This document shows positions 19,403 through 26,920 of a stretch of 64,000 nucleotides of DNA, piece by piece; position 1 is the stretch's first letter; every line of letters begins with the position of its first letter. The stretch is from Microcoleus sp. FACHB-61. Lineage in GTDB: Bacteria; Cyanobacteriota; Cyanobacteriia; Cyanobacteriales; Microcoleaceae. The translations under genes and the position numbers were made by a program. Below the pieces are notes generated by a model that did no database searches, was not told where the DNA came from, and saw only the letters and a program-made list of their open reading frames with translations. The stretch spans positions 1 through 64,000 of the forward strand of contig JACJNY010000077.1 of assembly GCA_014695295.1 (NCBI GenBank). Direction: 5' to 3'.

Positions 19403-20027
19403 CGTAAATCTCCTGAATTTTAGCTATGGCTGTAGATGTGACGATAATTTTGTCAGCCGCGAGAACGTCGTAAACATTCAGGGATGTTGCCAAGATGACG
19501 TTTACTAATTCGATGTTGCGTCCTGATAAGTAGACGTTTAGTTGCGGTTCTGGCAAGATTAACAGAACTTTTGTATCGGGTTCGATGCCCCAGCGGGCGA
19601 TCGCACTCAGCAATTCTTTGCTTTTCGGTCTCGGAAATTGCTCTGCAAATTCTTCAACCACAATTATGTCTTCGGTGCGACTTTGGAATGCTGTCCGCAA
19701 AGCGAGACGGCGTTCCTTTTTGTTCATTTTGACTTCAAAGTCTCTCGGTTTTGGCCCGAAGATGACACCGCCGCCCCGCCACAGCGGAGAACGGATAGAA
19801 CCTGCTCTGGCTCTGCCGGTGCCTTTTTGACGCCAGGGTTTGCGACCGCCGCCTCTGACTTCCGATCGAGTTTTGGTGGAAGCATTTCCTTGACGGGCGT
19901 TATTCATTTGCCGCGTCAATGCTCTGTGAACGATGTGAGACGCATTTTCTTCTTTGGCTACGCGCAGTTCTAAAGTTGTTTCCCCAACTTCTTCGCCTTG
20001 CCAATTTCGCACTACACAGTTAACCAT
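19395..20027 (-). CDS. rplD: 50S ribosomal protein L4
   Basis: L4 lines the exit tunnel and in E. coli also represses the S10 operon. The 210 residues contain the tunnel-loop signature region [29 protein letters not shown] (quoted in part: [18 protein letters not shown] at about 61-78). Its C-terminus overlaps rplW by eight bases. The rplC-rplD spacer is filled by a heptamer array. Confidence 0.97.
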   Translation of the reverse strand: MVNCVVRNWQGEEVGETTLELRVAKEENASHIVHRALTRQMNNARQGNASTKTRSEVRGGGRKPWRQKGTGRARAGSIRSPLWRGGGVIFGPKPRDFEVKMNKKERRLALRTAFQSRTEDIIVVEEFAEQFPRPKSKELLSAIARWGIEPDTKVLLILPEPQLNVYLSGRNIELVNVILATSLNVYDVLAADKIIVTSTAIAKIQEIYGE

Positions 20028-20034
20028 ATCTTTT

Positions 20035-20110
20035 GTCCTTTGTCTGTTGTTAGTTGTCTGTTGTTAGTTGTCTGTTGTCTGTTGTCTGTTGTCTGTTGTC
20101 TGTTCTCAGG
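20035..20110. repeat. TTGTCTG/TTGTTAG heptamer array, rplC-rplD spacer
   Basis: About nine consecutive heptamers of the form TTGTCTG or TTGTTAG run through 20042-20105. They are followed by two copies of an AGTTTTCAGCTCTT unit at about 20115-20145. No gene is present between rplC and rplD, which here are 183 bp apart, wider than in most bacteria. Confidence 0.85.
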
Positions 20111-20210
20111 TCTTAGTTTTCAGCTCTTAGTTTTCAGCTCTTAGTTCTTGCTTGCTACTAACCGCCAACGACTATCTACTGACTGCTGACTACTGACTAC
20201 TTACCACTGA

Positions 20211-20846
20211 CTAACGTCCTACTTTTCTCTCAGGCACAACATTGACTAAGGCGCCAGCTTTGCCGGGAACGGCTCCCTTAATTAGCAGCAAATTCTGCTC
20301 TGTATCCACCCGGACAATTGTTAGCTTGCGGACGGTGACTTGAACGTTGCCCATACGTCCCGCCATTCTTTTCCCGGGATAAACGCGACCGGGAGTAGTT
20401 CCAGGTCCGATCGATCCAGGCTCGCGGTGATTTTTGGAACCGTGAGACATGGGGCCTCGTTTAAAGTTGTGGCGCTTTTGGAAGCCTGCAAAACCTTTAC
20501 CGATGCTCGTACCGATGACATCTACTATTTGTCCGGCTGCAAAAGTATCGGCTTTTAGTTGTTGGCCTAATTCAAAGGAACTGGTATCTTCCAATCGGTA
20601 TTCCTGCAAGTGGCGCAATGGTGTCGCTGCCGACTTCGCGAGGTGTCCCAATTCTGGCTTGTTGAGAGCCTTCGGCTTCACGTCGCCGTACCCGAGTTGA
20701 ACGGCACCGTAGCCGTCAGTTTGTTTTGTTTTGATTTGAGTTACTGTACAAGGCCCTGCTTGTATGACGGTGACGGGGATGGCTCTCCCTTCGGCGTCAA
20801 ACACTTGAGTCATGCCTAGTTTAGTGCCAAGAATGCCTACAGACAC
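20211..20846 (-). CDS. rplC: 50S ribosomal protein L3
   Basis: L3 is one of the first proteins to assemble and reaches toward the peptidyl transferase centre. The 211-residue protein starts at GTG 20844-20846 ([16 protein letters not shown] follows), with AAGGA nine bases upstream. The signature region around [20 protein letters not shown] (about 132-151) is intact. It is the first gene of the cluster here; rpsJ is not part of it. Confidence 0.97.
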   Translation of the reverse strand: MSVGILGTKLGMTQVFDAEGRAIPVTVIQAGPCTVTQIKTKQTDGYGAVQLGYGDVKPKALNKPELGHLAKSAATPLRHLQEYRLEDTSSFELGQQLKADTFAAGQIVDVIGTSIGKGFAGFQKRHNFKRGPMSHGSKNHREPGSIGPGTTPGRVYPGKRMAGRMGNVQVTVRKLTIVRVDTEQNLLLIKGAVPGKAGALVNVVPERKVGR

Positions 20847-20869
20847 GGATTTTTTTCCTTTTATTTACG

Positions 20870-20915
20870 CAAGAGGTTTCGGATTGCGAAGTTTTCGTCA
20901 ATCCGCTTGCTCTTG
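20870..20915 (-). promoter_or_regulatory. Long imperfect hairpin in the leader before rplC
   Basis: An inverted repeat CGGATTG-CGAA-GTT-TTCG-T-CAATCCG (20880-20905) is flanked by a second matching pair, CAAGAG at 20870-20875 and CTCTTG at 20910-20915. In the minus-strand mRNA this folds into one extended stem-loop ending 24 bases before the rplC start codon. It may regulate the ribosomal protein operon by autogenous control; no protein target can be assigned from sequence. Confidence 0.55.
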
Positions 20916-21146
20916 TGCAGAAACATTTATTTCAGTGTTCCTGCAATTAACTGTTATCAACCAACAGCCTTCCTCGGTGTTTAAAATTTGAGTTTTAAAT
21001 TTGGGAGCGAGCTTGTGGAAGTCTTGCAAGGGTTGAGATTCGCGGCTTTTCACCTGTTCGATCTCCGAGTTTTATCTCGGTCTTGCTTGTTTGTGCCAGG
21101 ACTTGAGCAGCAAACCACTCAGTATCCTTGACGGCGACAATTCACT

Positions 21147-21176
21147 ATGGTACATGAAGTGTTTCTCGTTTGTCAA
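21147..21176 (-). promoter_or_regulatory. Candidate promoter of the ribosomal protein cluster
   Basis: On the minus strand, TTGACA (21171-21176) is followed after 18 bp by TACCAT (21147-21152). Transcription would begin near 21140, giving a leader of about 290 nt that contains the hairpin at 20870-20915. The 431-bp region 20847-21277 between rplC and divergent ndhN has no gene and must also carry the ndhN promoter, which I could not place. Confidence 0.45.
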
Positions 21177-21277
21177 GGCCGCGAATATAACTTTTCGCCT
21201 CGGAAGCGAGGATTTATAATATCTCAAGCTCGCAAGCAGCGATCGACCAAATTTAAGATAGCAGGCAAGACAAATTT

Positions 21278-21754
21278 ATGGGACTGATTACGACGGGCTC
21301 GGATATGATTCGGGATTTGGAAAAGTCGGGGTCGCTGGCCCTGTACGTTCCTTTAGAGGGAGGATTTGAGGGGCGCTACCTGCGGCGGCTGAGGGCTGCG
21401 GGTTACGGTGCGCACACGATTTCGGCGCGGGGTTTGGGTGATTTGGCGATGTATTTGACGGGGGTTCACGGCGTGCGGCCGCCGCATTTGGGCAAGAAAA
21501 CTACTGGCAACGAAGCGGCTGTGGGTTATACGTGGTACGTGCCGCCGATTCTGCAAACTCAATTAGACAATTTGCCGCCGAAAGCAAAAGGACTGGTGCT
21601 GTGGATTATTGAAGGGCAAATTTTGTCGAGTCAGGAGATTGAGTATTTGACTGTTTTGCCGACGTTAGAACCGCGAGTTAAAATAGCAGTGGAGATGGGG
21701 GGCGATCGAGCTTTTAGCTGGAAGCCACTTAAAGATGCTTTAGTTGCAGCTTAA
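21278..21754 (+). CDS. ndhN: NAD(P)H-quinone oxidoreductase subunit N
   Basis: NdhN is a peripheral-arm subunit specific to the cyanobacterial and chloroplast NDH-1 complex, which carries out cyclic electron flow and respiration on the thylakoid. The 158-residue protein begins MGLITTGSDMIRDLEKSGSL and contains HGVRPPHLGKKTTGNEAAVG and LVLWIIEGQILS, which I recognise from the family. It has no transmembrane segment. It diverges from rplC, an arrangement I recall from other cyanobacteria. Confidence 0.9.
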   Translation: MGLITTGSDMIRDLEKSGSLALYVPLEGGFEGRYLRRLRAAGYGAHTISARGLGDLAMYLTGVHGVRPPHLGKKTTGNEAAVGYTWYVPPILQTQLDNLPPKAKGLVLWIIEGQILSSQEIEYLTVLPTLEPRVKIAVEMGGDRAFSWKPLKDALVAA

Positions 21755-21872
21755 ATTCGGCTATTTTCGATCGCAAATCAACTAAAAAACGCAGCGAGCA
21801 ACTAAAGCTCAACAGCTTCTGCTCGCTGGTTTTGAGCTTTTTGGGAAAAACTTAATTAACAGGAAAAATCTT

Positions 21873-22478
21873 ATGCTTCAGAACCGCGATTATACCATCA
21901 TTATTGACAAAAGCGGCAGTATGTACACGAAAGACCAGATAGGCGGTAAAAGTCGGTGGGCGCTTATGCAAGAATCGACGATCGCATTGGCGAATAAATG
22001 CGAAGAACTCGATCCTGATGGCATAACAGTTTATTTGTTTTCCGGTCGCTTCAAGCGCTACGACAACGTAACATCCGCTAAAGTCCTGCAAATTTTCCAA
22101 GAAAACGAACCTTCTGGAACTACGGATTTAGCTGCTGTTCTGCAAGACGCTCTGAACAATTTTTTTCAGCGCAAAGCATCCGGTAAGACCAAGCAAAATG
22201 GAGAAACAATATTAGTGGTGACGGACGGGGAACCGGACGATCGCAAAGAAGTGATGAAAACGATTATAGAGGCTTCGCGGAAGCTCGATCGAGATGAAGA
22301 GTTGGCGATTTCTTTCATTCAAGTAGGGAATGCGCCGGAAGCTACTAAGTTTCTCAAGATATTGGATGACGAACTGCAAGGCGCCGGGGCTAAATTCGAT
22401 ATCGTTGATACTGTCACGATGGATGATATGGAAGGAATGACCCTGACGGAGGTATTGCTGAATGCAATAACTGATTGA
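21873..22478 (+). CDS. vWA-domain (MIDAS) protein
   Basis: This 201-residue protein is essentially one von Willebrand factor A domain. The metal-ion-dependent adhesion site is complete: D-K-S-G-S at residues 12-16, the SGTTDL loop threonine near 93 and VTDGEPDD near 124-131. There is no signal peptide, so it is cytoplasmic and probably a protein-interaction module. The gene lies 74 bp before a Slr1339-like gene on the same strand; the two may form an operon. The binding partner is unknown. Confidence 0.8.
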   Translation: MLQNRDYTIIIDKSGSMYTKDQIGGKSRWALMQESTIALANKCEELDPDGITVYLFSGRFKRYDNVTSAKVLQIFQENEPSGTTDLAAVLQDALNNFFQRKASGKTKQNGETILVVTDGEPDDRKEVMKTIIEASRKLDRDEELAISFIQVGNAPEATKFLKILDDELQGAGAKFDIVDTVTMDDMEGMTLTEVLLNAITD

Positions 22479-22551
22479 GGAGGCGGGCGAAGTTCACGCG
22501 ATTATATTTGTGCCAGTTGGCTAAGCAGCATTTTTTAGGGGGGTTTAAGTT

Positions 22552-23061
22552 ATGGAGTCGATCGATCGCCTGTTAGCTGAACTTAAGGCAGAGTATCAAG
22601 CATCTCAAAAACAAGCTGATGAGTTGAAAAATCAGCCTCTGGTGCAAGCACAAGGGCCTTTGAAACAAGCAGCAGTGCCGTCAAATCCAACATTTAAAAC
22701 ATCAGATATAAATTTGTATCCTGGTTCTTTGGATAAGGATTTAGCTCAAATTAAGGCTGAGTACAAAGCACAAAATAAAGCTCAGGAAGTGGCTTCACTG
22801 GAACCGCTTAAGGCTGAGCACGAAGCACAAAATAAAGTTCAGGAAGTGGCTTCACTGGAACCGCAGCCAGCAGAAAAAGTCGCTGGGCCGCCGTTGGACA
22901 TACAAACGCGCAGGGAGAAAGTTAGGCAAGCTCAGGTTTGGCTGAAAAAGTTGGATAAGAATTCTGATGAGGGATATTGGTTCGATCAGTTTGCTTTTAG
23001 GTATTCTTCGAGGATAGATGCGGCGATCGACTATTTGCAAGCTGTAAATGAGTTTGATTGA
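22552..23061 (+). CDS. Slr1339-like hypothetical protein with internal repeat
   Basis: The 169-residue protein has an N-terminal charged helix (IDRLLAELKAEYQASQ), a low-complexity middle and a conserved-looking C-terminal domain (about 120-169: REKVRQAQVWLKKLD ... EGYWFDQFAFRYSSR ... AIDYLQAV). The C-terminus recalls the cyanobacterial Slr1339 family, annotated as a salt-stress protein; that link is from memory. A 57-bp direct duplication (22751 and 22808) gives two nearly identical 19-residue repeats (AEYKAQNKAQEVASLEP type). GGGGGGTTT-like purines before the ATG may serve as ribosome site. Confidence 0.6.
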   Translation: MESIDRLLAELKAEYQASQKQADELKNQPLVQAQGPLKQAAVPSNPTFKTSDINLYPGSLDKDLAQIKAEYKAQNKAQEVASLEPLKAEHEAQNKVQEVASLEPQPAEKVAGPPLDIQTRREKVRQAQVWLKKLDKNSDEGYWFDQFAFRYSSRIDAAIDYLQAVNEFD

Positions 23062-23102
23062 GCGAACTACACGGTATTCACAATTTGTAAGGACGGTTTT
23101 TA

Positions 23103-23410
23103 GTTAATTGCCATCTCTATTTGTTGTAAGGACACGGCACTGCCGTGTCCTTACAAAGGGTAAAATAAATATCATTTGTATCAGGCTGGATTCAGGGCAC
23201 GGCAGTGCCGTGACCCTACAAATGGGAAATAAATATCCTTTGTAGGGACACAACACTGTTGTGTCCTTTGGCTGCGGTCATCACCGTTTTTTGTTAATTG
23301 CAATCCCTATTTTTTGTAATAATATGGCAGTGCTGTGTTCCTAAAAATCGTTAAATAAATATCATTTGTAGGGACACAACACTGTTACATCCTTTGGCTG
23401 CGGCAACCAC
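23103..23410. repeat. Cluster of palindromic hairpin repeats between convergent genes
   Basis: Five related palindromes lie here. The best is 23124-23156, with 16-bp arms (TTGTAAGGACACGGCA and its complement around one central C). Others are at 23195-23216 (GGGCACGGCA arms), 23246-23266 (GGACACAACA arms, perfect), and two decayed copies near 23324-23342 and 23372-23392. They are linked by a TAAATATCATTTGTA-like spacer and a GTTAATTGC...TTTGTAA flank seen twice (23103, 23293). They could act as bidirectional terminators. No gene is seen in 23062-23424. Confidence 0.85.
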
Positions 23411-23424
23411 TAGGATAATTGCTG

Positions 23425-23964
23425 CTACAGTGATTTTTTGGGTACAGATGTAGGATTGAGCAGAAACAAAGCCGCTCTTTTTGCTGTGCTTTCAGATAGC
23501 TTAATTTGTTTGAACTCAACAATACCTTCATTGATAAAAGAATCTCTCAAATCAGCTTTTTCTCCGCTGTTAAAAACAGTTTCATAAAATACTTCCCGAA
23601 TGCCAGCAGAAATGATTAGTTTCAAACAATAAATGCAGGGTTCTAAAGTCACGTAAATGCTAGATCCAGCGGTAGATATGCCGTGTTTTGCAGCTTTGGC
23701 GATCGCATTTGCCTCAGCATGAACCGCCCGCGAAGGCAAAGTTTTGCTGGCATCGCAACTGCTCAAACCGGGATAGCAGAAGCCTTGAGCCGTGCAGTGT
23801 ACCGAACCTGACGGCGAACCGTTGTAACCCGTTGCTAAAACTTGCCTGTTTTTAGCTATCACCGCGCCTACAGGAAAAGCCAGACAAGTCGATCGAGTAG
23901 CGGCCAATTTTGCTAACATTAAGAAGTATTCGTCCCAACTCGGTCTTTCTTCTTCTAGATTCAT
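23425..23964 (-). CDS. Deoxycytidylate deaminase family protein
   Basis: Probably converts dCMP to dUMP, the substrate for thymidylate synthase. The 179-residue protein has the zinc deaminase motif H82-A-E84 and P109-C110-x-x-C113. An additional Cys/His-rich insert (HCTAQGFCYPGLSSC, about 56-70) is typical of the dCMP deaminase/ComEB branch. Its ATG overlaps the stop codon of the thymidylate synthase-like gene as ATGA, so the two are translationally coupled, which supports dTMP synthesis as the shared role. Other deaminase substrates are possible. Confidence 0.85.
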   Translation of the reverse strand: MNLEEERPSWDEYFLMLAKLAATRSTCLAFPVGAVIAKNRQVLATGYNGSPSGSVHCTAQGFCYPGLSSCDASKTLPSRAVHAEANAIAKAAKHGISTAGSSIYVTLEPCIYCLKLIISAGIREVFYETVFNSGEKADLRDSFINEGIVEFKQIKLSESTAKRAALFLLNPTSVPKKSL

Positions 23965-25490
23965 TGTCTATCCTGGATGTATTGGTTGCTTGTTTTTAGA
24001 CACTCGGCCGCCTTTTGCAATTCTATTCCCAAATAACCAATATGCTCGCCTTTGATGGCAGGGGAAGCTGCACAAATTTCTCGCACTAACTTGAGAGGGT
24101 TTTTTCCAGAATAACAGGTGACAACTTCGCCGCTGCCGGGGGTGGTTTGCGTGACAACTATTTGATTGTCGGCTACTTCAACTAAAAAATTGCCCGCTGC
24201 ATCGAAAAAGTCTCGATCTTCGCAGATTTTAGCATATTGGGTTTGAATTAGTCGATCGGCATTTTCAAAGGTATCGTCATACAAGTGAGCCGATTGACTC
24301 AGCGTTACCAACGGGCCCATTGTCAAATTATAATCGGAACGCCTCGCAATTTCATCTCGAATGTGCTGCTGCAAAGCCCGCAAGCCCATTGCATTTGCCG
24401 GCCAAGCCGCAAACATATCGTTACTGCGGAGAGTTGCAGTTAGGGATATTTCTTGGTCAACAACTCGCACCCAAATGTGATTTAAACAAGGGCTGCCGCT
24501 GTGCTGGTGGTCTGAGGAACCATCAGGCCTTCTGTTAATATTTCCGCCGGCATCCCACAGACTAATTACAGCACTTGCCGCGTCAATTTCCTTAATTAGT
24601 TTGGCAATAACTTCTTCAATTTGATCGCATCCGAACCACGACCGCATCCGCTGTGCGTAGGTATATTTAATGCCTTCGTTATATGGGGCATCTTCGAGCA
24701 TTTGCGGTTTGTACTGTTCGAGGAAATCACGGTCTATTGGTAAGTAATTCGGTTCAGGAAAATAGAACTCCGCAGGTTCATCTGTAATCACTGCCATTAA
24801 GTCGATTAATTCTTGCCACTGTCCGTCGTAACCAGTGGGTCGCAGAGTGCCCGTGGTCTTAATTCGGTGGATGATTTTTACCCATGTTTCCGCGATAGTT
24901 TTGCCTTCAATTCTGTGTCCGTATTTCTGACCGGGGAGTACAGTCGGGACGATTTCGACTAGCGGAAATGTTACGGGTTCTCCCCAAGGTTCCACAGATT
25001 CTTTTTCGGAAAAAGACTTGACAAAGGTCACTGTCTCGGCTATATTATTGGCTTCTGTCCAGTCGATGGAATGACGCAATAGTTCTAAGGCTTCTGCTGC
25101 TATTTCAATATCGATGTAGCCAAATATTGCAGATTTAATTAGCCAGCAATCTCTGCCAGTATCGCTTTTGCCAGCTTCAAAGCCGTTGCGAAAAAAGTCG
25201 ATTAGGCACGTTGCTGCACCGGAGTTGCTGTCTTCTTTGGTAGCATTGAGAATTACTAAAAAGCGGACGTGGGGATTGCACAGCAAGTTTCTAATTAAGA
25301 AGTTGATGCCGCGAGTAGGAGAGTACAGTTGTCCGATGACAGCAAATTCGTTGGGTTGTAATTTTTTGCCGATCGCACTTTTTACTGTCCAGCCGCTGAC
25401 AATGGCTGTTTGCCCCGTTCCGCAAATTAATTGATTTGGTTTGTATAGGGGTTTGTACTCAAATTTATTGACGAGATTTGTGGCTGTCAT
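23961..25490 (-). CDS. Thymidylate synthase-like protein with N-terminal DUF4346/MtrA-like domain
   Basis: The C-terminal half (about 195-430) looks like a divergent ThyA-type fold. It has a catalytic-type Cys335 in SPCLNHIWVRV, then LRSNDMFAAWPANAMGLRAL (354-373), matching the ThyA RS-x-D...PFN region, and SQSAHLYDD (398-406), matching GDxHLY. The N-terminal 160 residues (GINFLIRNLLCNPHVRFLVI at 61-80) resemble the MtrA/DUF4346 domain found in archaeal-type synthases. The usual catalytic His after Cys is Leu here. With 509 residues it is about twice a normal ThyA. The coupled dCMP deaminase supports synthesis of dTMP, but the fold call is by eye. Confidence 0.75.
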   Translation of the reverse strand: MTATNLVNKFEYKPLYKPNQLICGTGQTAIVSGWTVKSAIGKKLQPNEFAVIGQLYSPTRGINFLIRNLLCNPHVRFLVILNATKEDSNSGAATCLIDFFRNGFEAGKSDTGRDCWLIKSAIFGYIDIEIAAEALELLRHSIDWTEANNIAETVTFVKSFSEKESVEPWGEPVTFPLVEIVPTVLPGQKYGHRIEGKTIAETWVKIIHRIKTTGTLRPTGYDGQWQELIDLMAVITDEPAEFYFPEPNYLPIDRDFLEQYKPQMLEDAPYNEGIKYTYAQRMRSWFGCDQIEEVIAKLIKEIDAASAVISLWDAGGNINRRPDGSSDHQHSGSPCLNHIWVRVVDQEISLTATLRSNDMFAAWPANAMGLRALQQHIRDEIARRSDYNLTMGPLVTLSQSAHLYDDTFENADRLIQTQYAKICEDRDFFDAAGNFLVEVADNQIVVTQTTPGSGEVVTCYSGKNPLKLVREICAASPAIKGEHIGYLGIELQKAAECLKTSNQYIQDRQ

Positions 25491-25588
25491 GGTTTACCGT
25501 TTTTTGCACCGCGTACTAATATATCAATAGTTTGGATGGTTTGAAGGGGCGCTATCAATCATCTTTATGCCGCCGCTGCAACGATTTG

Positions 25589-26920
25589 TTATACTGCGTC
25601 AACGCAGATCCTTGCCTGAATGTCTTTTACAGCGATCGCCCTCACCGGAATTGAAATCACAAACTCTGTACCTTGACCTAAAGTTGAGTTGACTTCTAGA
25701 GTTCCAGAGTGTTTCTGGACTACGATTTGACGAGCGATCGCCAATCCTAGCCCTGTTCCTTGCCCCACGCCTTTGGTGGTAAACAGATGCTCAAAGATTT
25801 TTTGCTTCACCGCATCCGTCATGCCAATCCCATTATCCTGAATTCGGATCACTGCCTGAGATTCCGACAATTGGGTTTTGACAGTAATCTGGTTGGGGTT
25901 GGCTTTGATCTGAGCAAAACTGCGTCCTTGATTTGATTCCTCAAGGGCATCGATCGCATTTGCCAGGACATTCATAAATACCTGATTCAACTGTCCGGCA
26001 AAGCATTCTACCTGTGGCAGATCGCCATAGTCTGTGATGACTTGAATTTCCGGGCGACATTCGTTGGCTTTGAGGCGATGCTTGAGAATCAAGATCGTGC
26101 TGTCAATGCCGTCGTGGATATTGTAAGGAATGGGGCGATCGCAATCCGAACGCGAGAAGGTTCTTAAACTGGTGCTGATTGTGTGAATGCGATCGACTCC
26201 TTCTTGCATCGAATTGATTAACTTGGGTAAATCCTCTTGTAAGTATTCCAAGTCTATTTCCTCCACGAAAGCCTGTAGCTGGGCACTCGGATTAGGGAGT
26301 TCTTTTTGGTAGAGATCGATCAGTTGAAAGAGGTCTTTAATATAGTCCTGAGCGGGTTTCAGATTACCAGCAATAAAGCCAAGCGGGTTATTAATTTCGT
26401 GGGCGACACCCGCCACTAAATTGCCCAAAGTAGACATCTTTTCGCTGTTGACTAAGTGGATCTGAGACTGTTGCAGTTGTGTGAGTGCTGCTTCTAAATT
26501 AGCCGTTTGCTCCGCTACACGCTGTTCTAGATTTTTAGTTAACTGACGTAGCTGCAAATGAGTTTTCACCCGTCGTAGCATCTCCTTCTCTTGAAAGGGT
26601 TTGGTGAGGTAGTCCACAGCACCCAAAACAAATCCTTTCTCCTTACTATCGGCATCACAGAGAGCAGTCATGAAGATGATCGGAATGCTGGCGGTTGTGG
26701 GATCTGCCTTCAGACGTTTGCAGGTTTCAAAGCCGTCAATTCCTGGCATTTGAACATCGAGCAAGATCAGATCGGGAGGATAAGCTTGGACTCTCTTAAG
26801 AGCGCGATCGCCGTTGATTGCGGTTGCTACTTCGTACCCCGCATCACTTAAGGTTTCACAAACCACTTCTAAATTCGCCGGGGTATCATCCACCACCAGA
26901 ATTAATTCAGGACTAGACAT
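25589..26920 (-). CDS. Response regulator-histidine kinase (REC-HisKA-HATPase)
   Basis: A receiver domain comes first (residues 5-125, phospho-acceptor Asp55 in LILLDVQMPGIDG, Lys107). A coiled coil follows (about 125-160), then a HisKA domain with His174 (GVAHEINNPLGF) and an HATPase domain with DNGIGM (G1 box) and GTGLGLAI (G2 box). It has no membrane segment. It starts eight bases inside the end of the larger kinase gene upstream, so the pair is coupled and probably acts in one phosphorelay. The signal and output are unknown. Confidence 0.92.
   Translation of the reverse strand: MSSPELILVVDDTPANLEVVCETLSDAGYEVATAINGDRALKRVQAYPPDLILLDVQMPGIDGFETCKRLKADPTTASIPIIFMTALCDADSKEKGFVLGAVDYLTKPFQEKEMLRRVKTHLQLRQLTKNLEQRVAEQTANLEAALTQLQQSQIHLVNSEKMSTLGNLVAGVAHEINNPLGFIAGNLKPAQDYIKDLFQLIDLYQKELPNPSAQLQAFVEEIDLEYLQEDLPKLINSMQEGVDRIHTISTSLRTFSRSDCDRPIPYNIHDGIDSTILILKHRLKANECRPEIQVITDYGDLPQVECFAGQLNQVFMNVLANAIDALEESNQGRSFAQIKANPNQITVKTQLSESQAVIRIQDNGIGMTDAVKQKIFEHLFTTKGVGQGTGLGLAIARQIVVQKHSGTLEVNSTLGQGTEFVISIPVRAIAVKDIQARICVDAV

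Noticed and set aside
23103..23410. CRISPR-like array
   Set aside because: The repeated palindromes differ in sequence, the spacing is irregular and no cas gene is near.
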